A stretch of 64,000 nt of DNA, taken from NCBI RefSeq assembly GCF_002934625.1, contig NZ_PTJD01000001.1, positions 310,001 to 374,000 on the forward strand, read 5' to 3'. The DNA is from Kineococcus xinjiangensis. Its GTDB lineage: Bacteria; Actinomycetota; Actinomycetes; Actinomycetales; Kineococcaceae. Of the stretch, positions 60,260 through 64,000 are shown one piece after another. Under the pieces are notes generated by a model that was not told the origin of the DNA, made no database searches, and saw only the letters and a list, made by a program, of their open reading frames with translations. Both the position numbers and the translations under genes were made by a program. The number at the start of each line of letters is the position of its first letter. Position 1 is the stretch's first letter.

Positions 60260-61972
60260 TCAGAGGTGGTAGAGGCGGCTGAGTGCGACGCGCTCGGCGG
60301 GCGGGGACTCCACGAGCTCCCCGTCGAGGGTGACGCGACCGGTCGCCGGGTCCACCTCGGTCCTCGCCGTGCGGGAGTTGCGCACCAGGTCGGCCGGGCC
60401 GATCCCCCGCGTCCCGCGCACCGCCACCCGCCGCCGCCGCGTCGGGACGCCCGACAACGAGGAACCGGCCTCGGCGGCCGCTGCGCTCGTGAACGCCACC
60501 GACAGCTCCGCGGCCGCCGCGCCGTGCCCGCCGATCTGGGGACCCAGCACCAGCGGCTCGCACGCGTCGGTCGCGGCGTTCGGGTCCCCGGTCACCCCCC
60601 AGGCCGGGAAGCCCGCCTTGAGCACCAGCTGGGGCTTCGCCCCGAACCAGGACGGGTGCCACAGCACGATGTCCGCCAGCCTGCCGACCTCGATCGAGCC
60701 GACCTCGTGCGACAGGCCGTGGGCGATGGCCGGGTTCACCGTCAGCTTCGCGATGTAGCGCAGCACGCGGGAGTTGTCGTCGCCGCCGCTCGTGCTGTCC
60801 GCGTCGCCGTCGAGCGGGCCCCGCTCGTCGCGCATCTTCGCCGCCATCGCGAACGTCCGGCGCACCGTCTCCCCCGCGCGCCCCATGCCCTGCGCGTCGG
60901 AGGAGGTGATGCCGATGACGCCCAGGTCGTGCAGCACGTCCTCCGCGCCCATCGTCCCCGCCCGGATCCGCTCCCGGGCGATCACCGCGTCGCTGGGCAG
61001 GTCCGGCTTCAGGCCGTGCACCGCCATGATCATGGCCTCGTGCTCGGCGATCGCGTCCCGGCCGAACGGCAGGGTCGGGTTCGTCGAGGAGCCGATGACG
61101 TTGCCGACCCCCGCCATCCGCAGCACGTTCGGCACGTGCCCGCCGCCGCAGCCCTCGATGTGGAAGGCGTGGATCGTGCGGCCCTCCAGCACGGCGAGGG
61201 TGTCCTCCACCGCCAGCGCCTCGTTCAGGCCGTCGGTGTGCAGCGCCACCTGCACGTCGTGGTCCTCCGCGACCCGCAGCGCGGTGTCCAGCGCCCGGGC
61301 GTGGGCGCCCATGTCCTCGTGGACCTTGAACCCGCACGCGCCGCCCTCGACGAGCGCCTCGACCAGCGGGGCCGGGTGCGAGCTGGAGCCGCGCCCCAGG
61401 AAGCCGATGTTGACCGGCCAGGCGTCGAAGGCGTCGAAGGCATGGCGCAGCGCCCACGGGGAGTTGACGCCCACCCCCCACACCGGCCCGAACTCCTGCC
61501 CGATGATCGTCGTGACGCCCGAGGAGAGCGCCGCCTCCATGATCCGCGGGGAGAGCACGTGGACGTGGGTGTCGATCGCGCCGGCGGTGGCGATGAGGCC
61601 CTCCCCCGACACGATCGCCGTGCCGGTGCCCACGACGACGTCCACGCCGCCGAGCGTGTCCGGGTTGCCGGCGCGGCCGATCGCGCAGATCCGCCCCCGC
61701 CGGATGCCGATGGACACCTTCCGCACACCCAGCAGCGCGTCGATCACGACGACGTTGGAGACGACCACGTCGCACGTCTCGCGCACCGACGCCGCCTTGA
61801 GGAGCAGGCCGTCGCGGGCCGTCTTGGCGAACCCGGCGAGGAACTCCTCCCCCACCGCCTGCGCGTCGGACTCCACCCGCACCACCAGCCCGGTGTCGCC
61901 GAGGCGGATGCGGTCGCCCGTCGTCGGCCCGTAGGCACCGGCGTACTCGGCGCCGGGGATCTCCCAGGTCAC
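60260..61972 (-). CDS. ureC: Urease alpha subunit, divergent
   Basis: 570 residues. The two-nickel site is complete: His136 and His138 (IDTHVHVLSP), carbamylatable Lys216 with His218 (CGFKVHEDMG), His245 (VALHTDGLNE), His271 (AFHIEGCGGGH) and Asp359 (TSSDAQGMGR). The active-site flap, MVCHH in classical ureases, reads MAVHG here: the flap Cys is Val318, catalytic His319 is kept and the second His is Gly. Many other usually invariant stretches also differ. It may be a urease with altered activity or a related amidohydrolase. The GTG overlaps the ureAB stop (GTGA). No ureDEFG genes are downstream. Confidence 0.88.
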   Translation of the reverse strand: MTWEIPGAEYAGAYGPTTGDRIRLGDTGLVVRVESDAQAVGEEFLAGFAKTARDGLLLKAASVRETCDVVVSNVVVIDALLGVRKVSIGIRRGRICAIGRAGNPDTLGGVDVVVGTGTAIVSGEGLIATAGAIDTHVHVLSPRIMEAALSSGVTTIIGQEFGPVWGVGVNSPWALRHAFDAFDAWPVNIGFLGRGSSSHPAPLVEALVEGGACGFKVHEDMGAHARALDTALRVAEDHDVQVALHTDGLNEALAVEDTLAVLEGRTIHAFHIEGCGGGHVPNVLRMAGVGNVIGSSTNPTLPFGRDAIAEHEAMIMAVHGLKPDLPSDAVIARERIRAGTMGAEDVLHDLGVIGITSSDAQGMGRAGETVRRTFAMAAKMRDERGPLDGDADSTSGGDDNSRVLRYIAKLTVNPAIAHGLSHEVGSIEVGRLADIVLWHPSWFGAKPQLVLKAGFPAWGVTGDPNAATDACEPLVLGPQIGGHGAAAAELSVAFTSAAAAEAGSSLSGVPTRRRRVAVRGTRGIGPADLVRNSRTARTEVDPATGRVTLDGELVESPPAERVALSRLYHL

Positions 61973-62679
61973 GACGCACCCCCCTCCGCCGCGCCCGTCC
62001 GGACGCCCAGGAAGCCCTCCGCCGCGGCGCGGCGCAGCGCCGCCTCCCGTGCGCCCGGCGCGTCCAGCGGCCCGTCGACGAGCCCCGCGAAGCCGACCGC
62101 GACGCGCTCGCCGCCGAACGGGACAAGGTCCACCTCGACGACCTCCCCCGGGGTGAAGCGCACGACGGCACCGGCGGGCACGTCGAGGCGGCGGCCGTAG
62201 CCGGCGGCGCGGTCGAAGTCGAGGCGGGCGTTGACCTCGAAGAAGTGGAAGTGGGAGGTGACGCTCACGGGCACCGCGCCGGTGTTGCGCACGCTCACGC
62301 GCACCCGCTGCCCCGGCGGCGCCGGCACGGCCTCCCGGGCGGGCAGCACCGCACCGGGGCCCGTGCCCGGCGCCGGGGCGCCGAACGGCTCGGTGACCAC
62401 GGCCAGGCGGCTGCCGTCGTCGAACAGCGCCTCCACCGACACCTCGCCGACCACGTCGGCCACGCCGGGCAGGACGTCCGCGAGGGTGAGCACGGAGCGC
62501 CCCTCGGCCACGGCCTCGGCGAGCCGGCGGCCGTCGCGGGCCGCCTCGCAGACGGTGTCGGCCACGATCGCGATCGCCTCGGGCACGTTGAGCAGCAGGC
62601 CGCGGGCCCGGCGCGCCCGGGCCAGCTCGGCCGCGCTGCGCAGGAGGAGGCGGTCCCGCTCGGTGGGAGTCAGGCGCAC
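61969..62679 (-). CDS. ureAB: Fused urease gamma-beta subunit (UreAB)
   Basis: 236 residues. Residues 1-95 are UreA-like (RLTPTERDRLLLRSAAELAR, LNVPEAIAIVADTVCEAARD, LTLADVLPGVADVVGEVSVE), and the rest UreB-like (VRVSVRNTGAVPVSVTSHFH, FFEVNARLDFDRAAGYG, RFTPGEVVEVDLVPFGGERV). Such gamma-beta fusions occur in some actinobacteria and Helicobacter. The start is the GTG at 62679; longer readings run into non-coding sequence. It is the first gene of a two-gene unit with ureC. Confidence 0.88.
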   Translation of the reverse strand: MRLTPTERDRLLLRSAAELARARRARGLLLNVPEAIAIVADTVCEAARDGRRLAEAVAEGRSVLTLADVLPGVADVVGEVSVEALFDDGSRLAVVTEPFGAPAPGTGPGAVLPAREAVPAPPGQRVRVSVRNTGAVPVSVTSHFHFFEVNARLDFDRAAGYGRRLDVPAGAVVRFTPGEVVEVDLVPFGGERVAVGFAGLVDGPLDAPGAREAALRRAAAEGFLGVRTGAAEGGAS

Positions 62680-62818
62680 CCGCTCAGCTTGGCACGGCCC
62701 CTCCCGCCCCGGGCGCGCCCCGGCCGTGCCGCTCGGGCGCGCAGCGGGCCCGGCCCGACTACCCTCTGAGCTGCCGCCGACGCCGGTGGTTCCACCCGCT
62801 CCCCTCCCGGAGGTCTCC

Positions 62819-63943
62819 GTGTCCTCGGAGTTCCACGACGCCTTCAACGTCGTCGTCCGCGGCTACGACCGCCACCAGGTCGACCAGCGCATCGACGCCC
62901 TCGACGAGGCCCTGCAGGAGGCCCGCGCCCGGGTGGAGGAGGCCGACGCCCGCGCGCTGCGGCTGGCCGCCGAGCTCAGCCAGGCCCGCCAGGAGCTGCG
63001 GGAGAACGAGCGGCCCAGCTACGCCGGCCTCGGAGCCCGGGTGGAGAAGCTGCTGCGGCTGGCCGAGGACCAGTCCGGGGAGATGCTGCGCTCGGCCCGC
63101 CGCGACGCCGACCGGCTGCGCGAGGAAGCCCGCGCCGAGGCCGCCGAGGAGCGCCGGCAGGCCGCCGAGGAGGCCCGGCGCCGCACGGGCGCCGCCGCCC
63201 GCGACGCCGAGGAGCTCATCGGCCGGGCCCGCGCGGAGGCGCAGCACGTCGTGGAGTCCGCCCAGCAGCGGGCGGAGGAGCTGGTGGCCGCGGCCCGCCG
63301 CGCGGCCGAGCAGTTGCGCGCCACCGCCGAGCACGAGGCCGCGGAGCTGCGGGCCGGCACCGAGCGGGAGGCCGCCACGCTGCGCGCCGCCACCGAGCGG
63401 GAGGTTCTGCAGATGCGCAGCGAGGCCGAGGCCGAGGGGCGCCGCATGGAGCTGGAGATCGCCCAGCGCCGCGAGCGCGCCGCGGAGGAGGACCGGCAGC
63501 GGCACGCGGTCGCCGCCGCCAAGACCGCCGCGCGCATCGCGGAGGCGGAGCAGCGGGCGGCGGAGGCCGAGGAGCGCGCCACCCACGCCCTCGACGAGGC
63601 CGAGTCGATCCGGCAGCAGACGCTGGCCGAGGCCGCCCTGCGCGTCGAGAACGCCCGCCGCGAGGCCGACGCCGTGCTGCAGGAGGCCCGCCAGCGTGCC
63701 GAGGCCATGGTGGAGACGGCCCGCGCCCAGGCCACGGCCACCCGCGAGAGCGCGCAGGCCGAGATCGACGGGCTCATGCGGCAGCGCGACGAGATCACCG
63801 GGCAGCTCGACGACCTGCGCGGCCTGCTGGGCCCGGCGACGGCGGGCACCGACGAGGCCTCCCGCGGTGGGCGGGCGCAGGCCCTCGACGTGCCCCCGCA
63901 GCCGGGGGGCGCCGCTGCCGACGAGGAGCACGCCCAGGCCTGA
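62819..63943 (+). CDS. DivIVA-like coiled-coil protein
   Basis: 374 residues. The N terminus EFHDAFNVVVRGYDRHQVDQ is a DivIVA/Wag31-type membrane-targeting motif, followed by a nearly continuous Ala/Glu/Arg-rich coiled coil from about residue 20 to 340 (heptad stretches such as AEEARRRTGAAARDAEELIG). The last 35 residues are a disordered Gly/Pro tail. Filament-forming proteins of this build organise polar growth or division in actinobacteria. GGAGG lies seven bases before the GTG, and a -10 like TACCCT is at 62760-62765. Which cellular partner it has is unknown. Confidence 0.85.
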   Translation: MSSEFHDAFNVVVRGYDRHQVDQRIDALDEALQEARARVEEADARALRLAAELSQARQELRENERPSYAGLGARVEKLLRLAEDQSGEMLRSARRDADRLREEARAEAAEERRQAAEEARRRTGAAARDAEELIGRARAEAQHVVESAQQRAEELVAAARRAAEQLRATAEHEAAELRAGTEREAATLRAATEREVLQMRSEAEAEGRRMELEIAQRRERAAEEDRQRHAVAAAKTAARIAEAEQRAAEAEERATHALDEAESIRQQTLAEAALRVENARREADAVLQEARQRAEAMVETARAQATATRESAQAEIDGLMRQRDEITGQLDDLRGLLGPATAGTDEASRGGRAQALDVPPQPGGAAADEEHAQA

Positions 63944-63978
63944 TCCGGGCCTCGTCCCTCGGCCGGGCCCCGGGGAGC

Positions 63979-64000
63979 CGCCCGCCTCAGGGGGCGGGCG
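63979..64000 (+). terminator. Hairpin after the DivIVA-like gene
   Basis: CGCCCGCC and GGCGGGCG form an 8-bp stem around a six-base loop, 36 bases after the stop. The window ends inside or just at it, so its full extent is unseen. Confidence 0.5.

Overview
The window is GC-rich actinobacterial chromosome. GTG starts are common, many genes overlap by four bases (GTGA/ATGA), and many starts sit 6-8 bases after a TANNNT box, which suggests leaderless mRNAs. The coding capacity (GlgE alpha-glucan pathway, GatCAB, NAD-dependent ligase, DivIVA-like coiled coil, HemD with a winged helix) fits Actinomycetota. A sigma-28-type promoter before a chemoreceptor gene suggests a motile member; a Kineococcus/Kineosporiaceae-like organism is my guess and is not proven. 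No rRNA, tRNA, CRISPR array, prophage or intact IS element was seen.

Layout. (1) 1-4.4 kb, minus strand: branched-chain amino-acid synthesis, ilvD then ilvB-ilvN, with a promoter, a tiny Leu/Val leader peptide and an attenuator before ilvB. (2) 4.5-5.6 kb: three small actinobacterial proteins, one behind a sigma-B-like promoter. (3) 5.7-13.6 kb: nitrate/nitrite assimilation, with the transporter narK, nirB and nirD, then siroheme supply from a CysG-type fusion, HemD plus winged helix, and a CbiX chelatase. (4) 13.6-17.4 kb: a chemoreceptor and a PAS-GGDEF-EAL protein. (5) 17.5-22.3 kb: 2-hydroxyacid dehydrogenase, PQQ-type sugar dehydrogenase lipoprotein, 2H phosphoesterase, DUF6157, a decayed SDR gene, an LGFP-repeat protein and a structured intergenic stretch. 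(6) 22.3-39.9 kb: gatC-gatA-gatB, an ABC exporter, ligA, a MetE-like protein, mnmA and iscS on the minus strand, interleaved with a secreted S33 peptidase, DUF445 protein, aldo/keto reductase and aquaporin. The order ilvN-ilvB / gatB-gatA-gatC / ligA / MetE-like / mnmA-iscS mirrors the Mycobacterium tuberculosis Rv3002c-Rv3025c segment, so this is an old conserved backbone with insertions.

(7) 39.9-41.1 kb: one AbiEi-like/DUF559 nuclease-fold gene bracketed by two related palindromes in inverted orientation, the most system-like unexplained element here. (8) 41.1-53.9 kb: a complete alpha-glucan/trehalose cluster (glgX, glgP, glgE, treS, mak, glgB). Trehalose goes to maltose (TreS), maltose 1-phosphate (Mak), linear glucan (GlgE) and branched glucan (GlgB), with GlgP and GlgX for breakdown. 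(9) 54-60.2 kb: secreted M28 peptidase, a second decayed SDR gene, a CnoX/YbbN-like protein, a membrane protein with a lipoprotein, DoxX and a thiamine-binding protein. (10) 60.2-64 kb: a divergent urease (ureAB fusion plus ureC) with no maturation genes in view, and a DivIVA-like coiled-coil protein.

All product names come from reading the translated sequences by eye; no database search was run.
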